Positions 16,667 to 25,175 of a stretch of DNA of 64,000 nucleotides are shown here, in pieces. The notes under the pieces were generated by a model. The model ran no database searches. It was not told the origin of the DNA and was given only the letters and a program-made list of their open reading frames with translations. Source of the DNA: Janibacter sp. A1S7 (lineage in GTDB: Bacteria; Actinomycetota; Actinomycetes; Actinomycetales; Dermatophilaceae); NCBI RefSeq assembly GCF_037198315.1, contig NZ_CP144913.1, positions 1,116,001-1,180,000 on the forward strand, written 5' to 3'. The number at the start of each line of letters is the position of its first letter. Within the stretch, counting starts at the first letter, position 1. A program made the position numbers and the translations under genes.

Positions 16667-17787
16667 TGTCCGACGGCGCTCGGCGGGCGGTGGCCGACGC
16701 GCGACGCCTCGTGGTCAAGGTCGGTTCGTCCTCCCTGACGAGCGCTGCCGGGGGAGAGCTCGACGTCGCGCGGCTGACCGCGCTGGTCAACGCGCTCGCC
16801 GTGCGCCACGGTGACGGCACCGAGGTCGTGCTCGTCTCCTCGGGTGCGATCGCCGCGGGCATCTCCCCGCTGGGGATGAGCACCCGTCCACGTGACCTGG
16901 CCCGCCAGCAGGCCGCGGCCAGCGTCGGGCAGGGCGTGCTGCTGTCCGCCTACGACGCGGCCTTCGGTCGGCACGGACACACGATCGGCCAGGTGCTGCT
17001 CACCGTCGACGACGTCACCCGGCGCACGCACTACACCAATGCCCGCCGCACCCTGGACTCGCTGCTCGGGCTCGGGGTCGTGCCGATCGTCAACGAGAAC
17101 GACACCGTCGCCACCGACGAGATCCGCTTCGGCGACAACGACCGGCTGGCGGCGCTCGTCGCCCAGCTGATCCGCGCCGACGCCCTCGTGCTGCTCACGG
17201 ACGTCGACGCGCTGTACACCGCCTCACCGAGCGACCCGGACGCCGAGCGGGTCCCCGTCGTGCGGGAGCCGGGCGAGCTGGCGCGGATCTCCATCGGGGG
17301 CACCGGGTCGGCCGTCGGCTCGGGTGGCATGATCACCAAGGTCGAGGCGGCGACGATCGCGCACGCCGCGTGCATCCCGACGGTGCTCACCTGCGCCGAG
17401 CAGGTCTCCGAGGCGATCGCCGGCGAGGACGTCGGCACGGTCTTCCTCCCGGGGGAGCGCTCCCGCGGTTCACGGGGCCTGTGGCTGGCCTACGCGACCT
17501 CGCCCCGTGGCTCGGTGCAGATCGACGCGGGGGCCGTCACCGCCCTTCGCGAGCGGGGCCGGTCACTGCTCCCGGCCGGGATCACCGGGGTGACCGGCTC
17601 CTTCACCGACGGCGACCCGATCGACGTCATCGGACCCGACGGCGTGGTCATCGCCCGTGGTCTGGTCAACTACACCTCCGGTGAGCTGCCGCACCTCCTG
17701 GGCCGCTCGACCAAGGAGCTCGCCGAGGCCATCGGCCCGCAGTACGAGCGCGAGGTCATCCACCGGGACCACCTCGCCATCCTCTAG
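16666..17787 (+). CDS. proB: Glutamate 5-kinase
   Basis: 373 aa, the first step of proline synthesis (L-glutamate to glutamyl-5-phosphate). An amino-acid kinase domain (VVKVGSSSLTS at about 14-24; SSGAIAAG; NENDTVATDEIRFGDND) is followed by a C-terminal PUA domain (about 285-370). The ATG at 16666 shares its A with the obgE stop TGA, so the genes are coupled. A GTG one codon earlier is less likely. proA lies 0.9 kb downstream, after the convergent pdxY gene. Confidence 0.96.
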   Translation: MSDGARRAVADARRLVVKVGSSSLTSAAGGELDVARLTALVNALAVRHGDGTEVVLVSSGAIAAGISPLGMSTRPRDLARQQAAASVGQGVLLSAYDAAFGRHGHTIGQVLLTVDDVTRRTHYTNARRTLDSLLGLGVVPIVNENDTVATDEIRFGDNDRLAALVAQLIRADALVLLTDVDALYTASPSDPDAERVPVVREPGELARISIGGTGSAVGSGGMITKVEAATIAHAACIPTVLTCAEQVSEAIAGEDVGTVFLPGERSRGSRGLWLAYATSPRGSVQIDAGAVTALRERGRSLLPAGITGVTGSFTDGDPIDVIGPDGVVIARGLVNYTSGELPHLLGRSTKELAEAIGPQYEREVIHRDHLAIL

Positions 17788-17792
17788 GTGCC

Positions 17793-18659
17793 TCAGCGCA
17801 CCCGGGTGACCTCGAACTGCATCCGTGGGTCGGCGTAGACCTCCTGCGCCTGGACGATCTGCAGCTCGCGCCGGCCGGAGTCGTGCGTCGTGCGCAGCAG
17901 GTCGAAGACCGAGGAGACCGTCCGGCCGAGCGCCTCCGGCAGCGAGTGCGTGCGCACCCAGTGGCTGGTGAAGAGGGCGGCGGTGACGTCACCCGAGCCG
18001 TTGGCCTTCAGCGGAAGGTGCGGCGTCTGCACGATCCACGCCTCGTCGTCGTGGCAGGCGAGCATCTCGATGGTGCCCTCCGGACGGTCCGGCCGCAGCA
18101 CGGAGGTCACGAGGATGGTGCTCGGCCCGATCTCGCGGGCCCGGTCGACCGAGGCGAGGGTCTCGTCGAGCGTGTGCGGCTGCGTGTCGGTGAGATACCC
18201 CAGCTCGAACTGGTTCGGGGTGATCAGGTCCGCCTTCGGGGCGACCTTCTCGCGCAGCAGCACCGGGATCGACTCGTGGACGAAGCAGCCGGACGCCTCG
18301 TTGCCCATCACCGGGTCGCAGGCGTAGATCGCCTCGGGGTTGACTGCCTTGACCTTGGCGACGGCCTCGAGGATCGTCGCGCCGATGCCCTCGCCGCCCT
18401 GGTAGCCGGACAGGACCGCATCGATCTCGCCGAAGGCCTCGCGCTCACCGATACCGGTGATGACGTCGGCGACGTCCGCCGGGTCCATCAGCGGCCCGCG
18501 CCAGGCGCCGTAGCCGGTGTGGTTGGAGAAGTTCACGGTGTTGACCGGCCACACCTCGACCCCGAGACGCTGCATCGGGAAGACGGACGCGGAGTTGCCG
18601 ACGTGTCCGTAGGCGACATGGGACTGGATGGACAGGATCGTCGTGGTCACTCGCGCCAT
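17793..18659 (-). CDS. pdxY: Pyridoxal kinase
   Basis: 288 aa, ribokinase-like fold. It phosphorylates pyridoxal to PLP in the salvage pathway. Seen are [26 protein letters not shown] at the N-terminus, [18 protein letters not shown] and the anion-hole/catalytic [11 protein letters not shown] near residue 228. The ATG at 18659 matches the usual family N-terminus, while an in-frame ATG 30 nt upstream would add ten atypical residues. It is convergent with proB (5-nt gap) and divergent from proA, splitting the usual proBA order. Confidence 0.94.
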   Translation of the reverse strand: MARVTTTILSIQSHVAYGHVGNSASVFPMQRLGVEVWPVNTVNFSNHTGYGAWRGPLMDPADVADVITGIGEREAFGEIDAVLSGYQGGEGIGATILEAVAKVKAVNPEAIYACDPVMGNEASGCFVHESIPVLLREKVAPKADLITPNQFELGYLTDTQPHTLDETLASVDRAREIGPSTILVTSVLRPDRPEGTIEMLACHDDEAWIVQTPHLPLKANGSGDVTAALFTSHWVRTHSLPEALGRTVSSVFDLLRTTHDSGRRELQIVQAQEVYADPRMQFEVTRVR

Positions 18660-18703
18660 TCTTCCACTGCCCACCTCCCGGACCGTCATCGGCGGGGGAG
18701 GGG

Positions 18704-18725
18704 ATGCCTCCTACTGTGGAGGCAT
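18704..18725. promoter_or_regulatory. Palindrome enclosing the proA -10 element and start
   Basis: Perfect 8-bp arms ATGCCTCC (18704-18711) and GGAGGCAT (18718-18725) flank TACTGT. TACTGT fits a TANNNT -10 hexamer exactly 6 nt before ATG 18724. It could be a protein operator over a leaderless promoter, or an RNA hairpin hiding the start codon if transcription begins upstream. Confidence 0.5.
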
Positions 18726-19989
18726 GACCGACAGCACCTGCGTAGTCCGTGATCTGGCGCAGCGGGGCCGCGTCGCCTCCCGCCGCCTCGCGCTGCTCAC
18801 CCGCGCCGAGAAGGACGCGGCCCTGCTCGCCCTCGCCGACGCCCTCGACGCCGCCACCGAGGACGTCGTCGCCGCCAACGGCGAGGACCTGGCGCGGGGA
18901 CGCGAAGGGGGGATAGCCCCCGGTCTGCTCGACCGCCTGACCCTGGATGCGGACCGCATCGCCGCCGTCGCGCAGGCGCTGCGGGACGTGGCCGCGCTGC
19001 CCGACCCGGTGGGTGAGGTCGTGCGCGGATCGACCCTGGCCAACGGCCTGCAGATCCGCCAGGTGCGCGTGCCGATGGGTGTCGTCGGGATGATCTACGA
19101 GGCCCGGCCCAATGTCACCGTCGACGCGGCCGGCCTCGGCCTGAAGTCGGGCAATGCGATGATCCTGCGCGGCGGCTCCGCCGCGGCGAGCACCAATCGC
19201 GCCCTCGTGACCGCCCTGCGCTCCGCGCTCGACGGCCACGGACTGCCGCAGGACGCCGTCCAGCTCCTCGAGGGCGACCACGACGCGGTCAAGGCGCTGA
19301 TGACGGCCCGCGGGCTCGTCGACCTGCTCATCCCGCGCGGGGGAGCCGGTCTCATCCGGGCCGTCGTCACCGAGTCGACCGTGCCCGTGATCGAGACCGG
19401 CGTCGGCAACTGCCACGTCTACGTCGACGCCGCCGCCGACCGGGCCAAGGCCCTGGCGATCACGCTCAACGCCAAGACCCACCGGCCGAGTGTGTGCAAC
19501 GCCGCCGAGTCGCTGCTGGTGCATGCCGGTATCGCCGCGACCTTCCTGCCGGCGGCACTGGCCGACCTGGCGGCGGCGGGCGTGACGCTCCACGGCGACG
19601 AGCGTGTCGTCGCCCTGGCTCCCGAGGGTGTCGAGGTCCGGCCGGCCACCGACGAGGACCACGACTGCGAGTACCTCGCGATGGAGATGTCGGTCGCGGT
19701 CGTCGACGACGTGGACGGCGCGATGGAGCACGTGCGTCGCCACGGCTCGGGGCACACCGAGGCGATCGTCACCGAGGACCGGGCCGCCGCTCGCCGGTGG
19801 ACCGCAGAGGTCGATGCGGCGGCCGTGCTCGTCAACGCCTCGACGCGATTCACCGACGGTGGGCAGTTCGGCTTCGGCGCCGAGATCGGCATCTCGACGC
19901 AGAAGCTGCACGCCCGCGGTCCGATGGCGCTGCCGGAGCTGACGACGACGAAGTGGGTCGTCGAGGGCGACGGGCAGGTCCGCGGCTGA
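18724..19989 (+). CDS. proA: Glutamate-5-semialdehyde dehydrogenase (gamma-glutamyl phosphate reductase)
   Basis: 421 aa, the second step of proline synthesis, NADPH-dependent. Aldehyde-dehydrogenase fold with [23 protein letters not shown] near 115, the [13 protein letters not shown] loop, and the catalytic Cys in [12 protein letters not shown] near 258. The [25 protein letters not shown] signature is at the C-terminus. The start ATG 18724 is supported by a -10 hexamer 6 nt upstream. A strong terminator hairpin follows. Confidence 0.96.
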   Translation: MTDSTCVVRDLAQRGRVASRRLALLTRAEKDAALLALADALDAATEDVVAANGEDLARGREGGIAPGLLDRLTLDADRIAAVAQALRDVAALPDPVGEVVRGSTLANGLQIRQVRVPMGVVGMIYEARPNVTVDAAGLGLKSGNAMILRGGSAAASTNRALVTALRSALDGHGLPQDAVQLLEGDHDAVKALMTARGLVDLLIPRGGAGLIRAVVTESTVPVIETGVGNCHVYVDAAADRAKALAITLNAKTHRPSVCNAAESLLVHAGIAATFLPAALADLAAAGVTLHGDERVVALAPEGVEVRPATDEDHDCEYLAMEMSVAVVDDVDGAMEHVRRHGSGHTEAIVTEDRAAARRWTAEVDAAAVLVNASTRFTDGGQFGFGAEIGISTQKLHARGPMALPELTTTKWVVEGDGQVRG

Positions 19990-20003
19990 TCCGAGCGGAC
20001 GCA

Positions 20004-20041
20004 GGACGAGGGCCCTCCCGGTACGGGGAGGGCCCTCGTCC
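20004..20041 (+). terminator. Terminator of proA
   Basis: 16-bp perfect stem GGACGAGGGCCCTCCC (20004-20019) / 20026-20041 with a 6-nt loop starts 14 nt after the proA stop. No U-tract follows. Confidence 0.75.
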
Positions 20042-20449
20042 GCTGTGCGCGTCACGACCCTGCGGCGACAGGCAGCACGACGTCGCGGGATGAGCCGCCA
20101 CGTCGCGGTGACACGTGGACCAGGAGGCGCCGACGCAGCGGTCGCCACGGCCTGCGCGGTGTGGCCCGAGCAGGCATGCTGACGTCGTTATCCCTGTGGT
20201 CCTGTGGTCGTACGCCCCCTCGGGAGCGGTGATTACGACCGCGGTGTGAGGACTGTTCTACGCTGCGGCGGCGCCCGGTGGCAAGGGATGGGGCGCTCGA
20301 TCGGCGAACGGCCGTCCCGGGCGGTGGTGTCCACAGGGACACCGTGTTTCCCTCGTGGTCATCCACATGCCTGTGGAGGAATGCGGTGGACAAACTCTGC
20401 CGGGTGACGCGGGCACCAGCACGCCTCGTCGGGCCGGTAGGATGGAGGC
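20042..20449. other. 408-nt gene-free region with DnaA-box-like sites
   Basis: No convincing gene is seen between the proA terminator and the 80-aa membrane protein gene. The region holds near-matches to the DnaA box TT(A/G)TCCACA: 20327-20335, 20359-20367 and, on the minus strand, 20385-20393 (one mismatch each). A weaker one is at 20188-20196. A 7-bp inverted repeat lies at 20326-20343. A 41-codon Arg-rich minus frame (20052-20177) is probably spurious. Confidence 0.45.
20438..20443 (+). promoter_or_regulatory. -10 hexamer, leaderless type
   Basis: TAGGAT ends 6 nt before ATG 20450. It is the likely promoter of the 20450-nadD-rsfS-phosphatase operon. Confidence 0.6.
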
Positions 20450-20692
20450 ATGCTGAGCATCGTTGTCCCACTTCTCGCCGGGGCCGAGACCCACGTCGAG
20501 CTGCCGGTCCCGCCCTTCGTCTACGGCCTGTTGTCCTTGGTCGTCTTCGCGATGATGCTTGCGGCCCTCTTCGCCTTCCGTCAGGCCGCGACCAAGCTGG
20601 CCCGCCCGGAGAACACCGTCGTGCACGAGCCCACGGACCCCTATGAGGGTCACGGCGTCTACGGTCACGGCGACGACGAGGCCCACCACTGA
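20450..20692 (+). CDS. Small single-pass membrane protein upstream of nadD
   Basis: 80 aa of unknown function. One hydrophobic helix (about residues 22-44, [20 protein letters not shown]) is preceded by a short outside segment. A polar tail rich in Glu, Asp, Gly and His ([18 protein letters not shown]) could bind metal. The TAGGAT -10 element 6 nt before the ATG points to a leaderless mRNA. The gene touches nadD (possible CTGA overlap), so it is probably co-transcribed. I recognise it only as a small conserved actinobacterial hypothetical; the link to NAD synthesis is positional. Confidence 0.75.
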   Translation: MLSIVVPLLAGAETHVELPVPPFVYGLLSLVVFAMMLAALFAFRQAATKLARPENTVVHEPTDPYEGHGVYGHGDDEAHH

Positions 20693-21291
20693 GCAAGCGC
20701 CCCCGGCGGGTGGGCGTGATGGGTGGGACCTTCGACCCCATCCACCACGGCCACCTCGTGGCAGCCAGCGAGGTCCAGGCGCGCTTCGACCTCGACGAGG
20801 TCGTCTTCGTGCCCACCGGCAAGCCGTGGCAGAAGGCGCACTCGGCGGTCTCCTCGGCCGAGCACCGCTACCTGATGACGGTGGTCGCCACGGCGTCCAA
20901 CCCGCGCTTCACCGTCAGCCGGGTGGACATCGACCGTGGGGGACCGACGTACACGATCGACACCCTGCGCGACCTGCACGCGCAGCGACCGGACGACGAG
21001 TTGTTCTTCATCACCGGCGCCGATGCCCTCGCGCAGATCCTGTCGTGGAAGGACATCGAGGAGCTGTGGGAGCTGGGGCACTTCATCGGCGTCACCCGCC
21101 CCGGCTACCACCTCAGCGAGTCGGGACTGCCGCAGGACCGGGTGACGTTGCAGGAGGTGCCGGCGATGGCGATCTCCTCCACCGACTGCCGCGCACGCGT
21201 CGCCGACGGCGAGCCGGTCTGGTACCTGGTGCCGGACGGCGTCGTGCAGTACATCAGCAAGTACCAGCTCTACACCGACGACCGGAAGTGA
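20689..21291 (+). CDS. nadD: Nicotinate-nucleotide adenylyltransferase
   Basis: About 193-200 aa. It converts NaMN to deamido-[21 protein letters not shown] carries the (H/T)xGH nucleotidyltransferase motif, and SSTDCRARV near the C-terminus is the ISSTxxR signature. The start is uncertain. A GTG at 20710 leaves only three residues before the first beta strand and has no ribosome binding site. The upstream in-frame residues SKRPRRV look native and lead to CTG 20689, which overlaps the preceding stop (CTGA). I give the longer form, with 20710 as the conservative alternative. Confidence 0.9.
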   Translation: MSKRPRRVGVMGGTFDPIHHGHLVAASEVQARFDLDEVVFVPTGKPWQKAHSAVSSAEHRYLMTVVATASNPRFTVSRVDIDRGGPTYTIDTLRDLHAQRPDDELFFITGADALAQILSWKDIEELWELGHFIGVTRPGYHLSESGLPQDRVTLQEVPAMAISSTDCRARVADGEPVWYLVPDGVVQYISKYQLYTDDRK

Positions 21292-21301
21292 CCGACAGAC
21301 C

Positions 21302-21691
21302 GTGGTAGCCACCCAAGAGGCCATCGACCTCGCCACCATCGCGGCCCGGGCCGCCCATGACAAGCTCGCGACGAGCATCACCGGACTCGACGTGTCCGGG
21401 CAGATGCCGCTGACCGACATCTTCCTCATCATCTCCGCGGACAACGAGCGCCAGGTGCAGGCGATCGTCGATGCGGTCGAGGAGGACCTGCGGGAGAAGG
21501 CCCGGGCCAAGCCGTTGCGCCGAGAGGGCAACGGCCCCGGCCGGTGGGTCCTGCTCGACTTCGGCGACATCATCGTGCACGCCCAGCACGACGAGGAGCG
21601 CGACTTCTACGACCTCGAGCGCCTGTGGCGCGACTGCCCGCACCTCGACCTCGGCGTCGTCGGTTCGCAGCAGGCGCAGGGCGGTCGGTGA
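21302..21691 (+). CDS. rsfS: Ribosome silencing factor RsfS
   Basis: 129 aa. RsfS binds L14 and blocks subunit joining under nutrient limitation. Family features seen are the early helix, the DIFLIISADNERQVQAIVDAV stretch, and WVLLDFGDIIVHAQHDEERDFYDLERLW. The GTG at 21302 lies 10 nt after nadD and the stop overlaps the next GTG (GTGA), so nadD-rsfS-phosphatase form a tight operon, as in most Actinobacteria. Confidence 0.95.
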   Translation: MVATQEAIDLATIAARAAHDKLATSITGLDVSGQMPLTDIFLIISADNERQVQAIVDAVEEDLREKARAKPLRREGNGPGRWVLLDFGDIIVHAQHDEERDFYDLERLWRDCPHLDLGVVGSQQAQGGR

Positions 21692-22386
21692 GCGAGCTGA
21701 CCCGCTCCCTCGCTGCCGAGGCCGCCACCGGCACGGCGACGAAGGGGGAGCCCCGCCGCCTCGTCGTGCTGCGGCACGGCCAGACCGTCTCCAACGCCCA
21801 GGGGATCTGGCAGGGCCAGCTCGACCACGAGCTGTCCGACCTGGGCCACCAGCAGGCGCGCGCCGCTGCCGTGGCGATCTCCTCCCTTCGCCCCTCGCGG
21901 GTGGTCTCCTCGGACCTCTCCCGGGCCCACGTCACCGCACAGGAGGTCGCGGCTGCCAGCGGCGACCTCGAGGTGCGGGTCGACGAGCGCTGGCGGGAGA
22001 TCCACGCCGGTGGCTGGCAGGGCCTGACGGCCGACCAGGTGTACTCGCAGTACCCGCAGGACGCCGAGAAGCTGATCAGCGGTGAGGACTTCAAGCGCGG
22101 CGGCCACGGGGAGTCCCTCGCGGACGTCGCCCGGCGCACGCGTCAGGCCCTGGACGGGCTGCTCGCGACCATGGACCCGCAGGAGTGCGTCGTCATCACC
22201 ACGCACGGCGTCACCGGCCGCTGCCTCGTCGCCGAGCTCGTCGGCCTCGACCAGTCGTTGGCCTGGCGCGTGCTCGGGGGCTTCGGCAACTGCCACTGGG
22301 CGGTCGTCGAGGAGGCCGGCACCACCGGCACCGGCCGCAGCAGCTGGCGCATCACGCAGTGGAATGCCTCCGCGGAGGGGGTCTGA
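21688..22386 (+). CDS. Histidine phosphatase family protein (phosphoglycerate-mutase-like)
   Basis: 232 aa. The branch-1 histidine phosphatase motif LRHGQTVSN has its catalytic His at residue 30. ERWREIHAGGWQG and the second catalytic region VVITTHGVTGRC follow. The GTG start overlaps rsfS. The substrate is unknown; in Actinobacteria this nadD-rsfS partner is often labelled phosphoglycerate mutase or glucosyl-3-phosphoglycerate phosphatase-like, which cannot be confirmed here. Confidence 0.88.
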   Translation: MSELTRSLAAEAATGTATKGEPRRLVVLRHGQTVSNAQGIWQGQLDHELSDLGHQQARAAAVAISSLRPSRVVSSDLSRAHVTAQEVAAASGDLEVRVDERWREIHAGGWQGLTADQVYSQYPQDAEKLISGEDFKRGGHGESLADVARRTRQALDGLLATMDPQECVVITTHGVTGRCLVAELVGLDQSLAWRVLGGFGNCHWAVVEEAGTTGTGRSSWRITQWNASAEGV

Positions 22387-22457
22387 CCCACGATTTGGTG
22401 AACGGCGGGTTCGTCGGGTTAAACTCTCGCAGTCCCCTTCACCGGGGAAACCCACTC

Positions 22458-22530
22458 GGGGCTGTGGCGCAGCTGGTAGCGCACCTCCATGGCATGGAGG
22501 GGGTCAGGGGTTCGAGTCCCCTCAGCTCCA
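22458..22530 (+). tRNA. tRNA-Ala (anticodon GGC)
   Basis: 73 nt and a complete cloverleaf. The acceptor GGGGCTG pairs with CAGCTCC (one G-T pair), the D-stem is GCGC/GCGC, and the anticodon stem CCTCC/GGAGG has loop ATGGCAT. The T-arm is AGGGG-TTCGAGT-CCCCT and the discriminator base is A. CCA is not encoded. A terminator hairpin follows 10 nt later. Confidence 0.97.
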
Positions 22531-22540
22531 CCCAGTGGTA

Positions 22541-22572
22541 CGAAGGCCCGGACCGGTCGGTCCGGGCCTTCG
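22541..22572 (+). terminator. Terminator after tRNA-Ala
   Basis: 14-bp perfect stem (arms 22541-22554 and 22559-22572) with loop GGTC, followed by TCGTTACC. The same stretch contains the -10 hexamer of the next gene. Confidence 0.75.
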
Positions 22573-22576
22573 TCGT

Positions 22577-22582
22577 TACCGT
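22577..22582 (+). promoter_or_regulatory. -10 hexamer, leaderless type
   Basis: TACCGT ends 6 nt before ATG 22589 of the DUF488 gene and lies just behind the tRNA terminator. Confidence 0.5.
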
Positions 22583-22588
22583 GGGTCC

Positions 22589-23131
22589 ATGACGACGATC
22601 CACACGATCGGCCACTCAACGCGGCCGATCGAGGAGTTCATCGAGCTGCTGACGGAGCAGGGCGTCACGCGGGTCGTGGACATCCGGACGGTGCCCAAGT
22701 CCCGCCACAACCCCCAGTACTGGGGCGATGCGCTGGAGGCCTCGCTGGCAGGGGCCGGCTTGGGCTACTCCTACGTCAAGGCGCTCGGCGGGCTGCGGCC
22801 CAAGCACCCGGACTCGCCCAACACCGCCTGGCGCAACGACTCCTTCCGCAACTACGCGGACCACATGCTCACGCAGGAGTTCCACTCGGGGCTCGAGGAG
22901 CTGATCGCCCTTGCGCAGGAGGACTCCTGCGCGATCATGTGCGCCGAGGCGGTGCCGTGGCGCTGCCACCGGCGCCTGGTCGCCGACGCCCTGCTCGTGC
23001 GCGGGTACACCGTGCTGGAGATCATCTCCTCGGCGCCGCCGAAGGAGCACCGCCTGACCCCCTTCGCCGTGGTCGACGGGACGCGGGTGACCTACCCCGG
23101 TACCGACGAGGAGGGGTCGGCAGCGGAGTGA
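22589..23131 (+). CDS. DUF488 domain-containing protein
   Basis: 180 aa. DUF488 features seen are TIHTIGHSTRPIEEFIELL at the N-terminus, VVDIRTVPKSRHNPQY near residue 33, and CAEAVPWRCHRRLVADAL near 118, whose conserved Cys residues may form a catalytic or redox site. The biochemical function is not established for the family. The frame is open upstream, but the ATG at 22589 gives the native N-terminus and has a TACCGT -10 element 6 nt before it. Confidence 0.88.
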   Translation: MTTIHTIGHSTRPIEEFIELLTEQGVTRVVDIRTVPKSRHNPQYWGDALEASLAGAGLGYSYVKALGGLRPKHPDSPNTAWRNDSFRNYADHMLTQEFHSGLEELIALAQEDSCAIMCAEAVPWRCHRRLVADALLVRGYTVLEIISSAPPKEHRLTPFAVVDGTRVTYPGTDEEGSAAE

Positions 23132-23134
23132 GGC

Positions 23135-23710
23135 TCAGCGCGCCTGCGAGTGGTACTCGTGGTTGGGGACCATGCCCAGCGCGCTGGAGACTCGGTTGGT
23201 CATGTTGAACATGCCGATGACCTGGACCGCCTCGAGGATCTCGTGCTCGTCCATGCCGGCCGCGCGCATCGGCTCCAGGTCGCCCTCGTCGACCGATCCG
23301 GGTGCGCGGGTGAGCAGCTCGGCGTACTCGGCCATCGCCTGCTGGCGCTCGTCCAGCTCGGCCTGGCGCCAGTTGACCGCGACGAGGTCGGACGTCACCG
23401 GGTCGCCGGAGTGCTCGCGCAGGGCGGCCCCGTGGGAGACGGCGCAGTAGGTGCAGCGGTTGATCCCGCTGACGACGACGGCGATGAGCTCGCGCTCGGC
23501 GTTGGTCAGGTGACCCTCCTTGTTGACCAAGAGGTTGAAGTACTTCCACCACGCCTCGAACTGGGCGCCGTTGAGGGCCTGCGCGCGGAAGACGTTGGGG
23601 ATGAAGCCGAAGGCCTCCCGGGACTTCTCCCACAGTCGCTGGACGCCCTCGGGGACGTCCTCGACGCCCGGGACACGGAGGAAGGAGATCGGTCGCTGCT
23701 GTTCACTCAT
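23135..23710 (-). CDS. Peroxidase-related AhpD-like protein (carboxymuconolactone decarboxylase fold)
   Basis: 191 aa, all-helical AhpD-like fold. The redox motif CTYCAVSHG (CxxCxxxH) lies near residue 87, and the opening [37 protein letters not shown] is typical of the peroxidase-related (TIGR01926-like) subgroup. It probably reduces peroxides or a partner protein using its Cys pair. Convergent with DUF488 and divergent from the cupin gene. A TAGGTT hexamer lies 6 nt upstream of its ATG. Confidence 0.88.
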   Translation of the reverse strand: MSEQQRPISFLRVPGVEDVPEGVQRLWEKSREAFGFIPNVFRAQALNGAQFEAWWKYFNLLVNKEGHLTNAERELIAVVVSGINRCTYCAVSHGAALREHSGDPVTSDLVAVNWRQAELDERQQAMAEYAELLTRAPGSVDEGDLEPMRAAGMDEHEILEAVQVIGMFNMTNRVSSALGMVPNHEYHSQAR

Positions 23711-23716
23711 GACGGC

Positions 23717-23722
23717 AACCTA
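23717..23722 (-). promoter_or_regulatory. -10 hexamer, leaderless type
   Basis: On the minus strand TAGGTT ends 6 nt before the ATG at 23710 of the AhpD-like gene. Confidence 0.55.
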
Positions 23723-23817
23723 CTCTGCTCACGGATCGAAATTTTTACATCTCACTTGGTGAAAAACATGGCCCGGTCACTAGGCTGGTCCCAACGGCCC
23801 CCACCGAAGGAGATGTC

Positions 23818-24156
23818 ATGGAGTCGCTGTCCCTGACCGAGCTGACGCACGAGCACCTGGCCAAGGCCCACGCCAGCAGTGCCGGCCGCAGTGCCATCAC
23901 CGTCCACGGCCGCCACGACTACGTCATGCGCCAGACGCTCGTCGCGCTGATCGAGGGTGAGACGCTCGCTCCCCACGACAGCCCGCAGGAGGCGACGCTG
24001 CACGTCCTCTCCGGCAGGGTGCGCCTGGACACCGGCGAGGAGACCTGGGAGGGCGGCGCCGGTGAGCTGCTCGTCATCCCACCGCAGCGCCATGACCTGC
24101 TCGCTCTGGAGGACTCCGCGGTGCTGCTCAGCGTCGGCACCGGCAGCAACACCTGA
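23818..24156 (+). CDS. Small cupin-domain protein
   Basis: 112 aa single-cupin barrel. HDSPQEATLHVLSGRVRLD and GELLVIPPQRHDLLALEDSAVLL correspond to the two cupin motifs, but the first retains only part of the usual metal-binding His set. It may be a sensor or enzyme of small-molecule metabolism. A good ribosome binding site (GAAGGAGATG) precedes the ATG. It is followed after 2 nt by the next membrane protein gene, so the two form an operon. Confidence 0.82.
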   Translation: MESLSLTELTHEHLAKAHASSAGRSAITVHGRHDYVMRQTLVALIEGETLAPHDSPQEATLHVLSGRVRLDTGEETWEGGAGELLVIPPQRHDLLALEDSAVLLSVGTGSNT

Positions 24157-24158
24157 GG

Positions 24159-24614
24159 ATGGGCACGCCCGGCTCGACCGTGGTGGCCCCCGGCCCGGCG
24201 ATGGTCGGCCTGGGCGGCGTCGCCGTCGTGCTCGGTGGCCTCGTCGCGGCCGTCACCGGCCCCCTCGGCTGGGCGAAGGGGAGCTGGGCCGCGGCCTACC
24301 TCGTGCTCGTGCTCGGGGTGGCCCAGTACTCCATGGGACGGCTGCGTCCGGCAGGTCCACGACCCGCGCGCCCGGGCTGGGTCCAGCTGGGGGCCTGGAA
24401 TCTCGGCAGCCTGATGGTCCTCGGCGGCACCCTCGCCTCGACACCGCTGCTCGTCGACCTGGGGTCGGTGCTGCTCGTCGTCGCGCTCGGGCTCGCGCTG
24501 CTCACCCCGGTGCCCGCCGGACGCGCCCCGGTCGCTCTGCTCTACCGAGCCCTGCTGCTCGTGCTCGCCGTGAGCATCCCGGTGGGCGTCGTGCTCTCCC
24601 ACCTGCGCACCTGA
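24159..24614 (+). CDS. Hypothetical integral membrane protein (4 TM)
   Basis: 151 aa. Four hydrophobic segments lie at roughly residues 14-34, 43-59, 77-112 and 126-147. There are no motifs that identify a function. It starts 2 nt after the cupin stop and is convergent with the DUF2871-like gene. Its length and topology resemble small actinobacterial membrane proteins of unknown role. Confidence 0.72.
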   Translation: MGTPGSTVVAPGPAMVGLGGVAVVLGGLVAAVTGPLGWAKGSWAAAYLVLVLGVAQYSMGRLRPAGPRPARPGWVQLGAWNLGSLMVLGGTLASTPLLVDLGSVLLVVALGLALLTPVPAGRAPVALLYRALLLVLAVSIPVGVVLSHLRT

Positions 24615-24623
24615 GCGGTCCGC

Positions 24624-25070
24624 TCAGGCGGCGACGAGCTCGTGGGGCTCGGCGCTGGACTCGCGGGTGACCGCACGGCGCAGCAGGACGAAGAGCAGCA
24701 CCATGCCGGCCGTGAGGAAGATGTGTCCCAGGCCGGCGATCCCGGCGATCATCGCGCTCGACTCCTTGCCCAGGACGGTCAGCGAGCCGTGCCAGATGAG
24801 CGTCCCGGAGGTGAGGACCACGCCGGCGTTGTAGACCCGGAAGAACCAGGAGAAGAGCCGGCCGCTGGCGGAGAGGGTGAAGAGCTTCTCCAGGGCCAGG
24901 ACGATGAGCAGCACGATGAACCCGAGGGTCAGCAGGTGCGTGTGGGCCAGGCCGAGCTGGGTGAACGCGCCCTCGGGGAAGTCATTGGCCTGGGTGAACT
25001 CCCGGTAGAACAGGCCGGAGGTGACGCCGAGGACCATGTAGAGGAAGGCGGCGTTGAGGAGCTTGGTCAT
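24624..25070 (-). CDS. DUF2871-like membrane protein
   Basis: 148 aa with four transmembrane helices. MTKLLNAAFLYMVLGVTSGLFYREFT, the LGLAHTHLLTLGFIVLLIVLALEKLF segment and YNAGVVLTSGTLIWHG match what I recall of the DUF2871 family. The conserved His residues resemble haem-copper-oxidase-like helices, but no activity is known. The ATG at 25070 is chosen over one 54 nt upstream because the extra residues are hydrophilic and unlike the family. Confidence 0.75.
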   Translation of the reverse strand: MTKLLNAAFLYMVLGVTSGLFYREFTQANDFPEGAFTQLGLAHTHLLTLGFIVLLIVLALEKLFTLSASGRLFSWFFRVYNAGVVLTSGTLIWHGSLTVLGKESSAMIAGIAGLGHIFLTAGMVLLFVLLRRAVTRESSAEPHELVAA

Positions 25071-25175
25071 GGAGGGGGCCCTTTCGATGCGCGGGGTGTC
25101 GGTGTGTTTCCGTGTGCCATCCATGGCACCACCGGGCGACCCCTGCCGACATCGCGCAGAAGGTGGGACCTGCGA

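Noticed and set aside
20052..20177. 41-codon Arg/Pro-rich minus frame after the proA terminator
   Set aside because: No ribosome binding site or -10 hexamer pattern, and its composition is typical of random GC-rich sequence.
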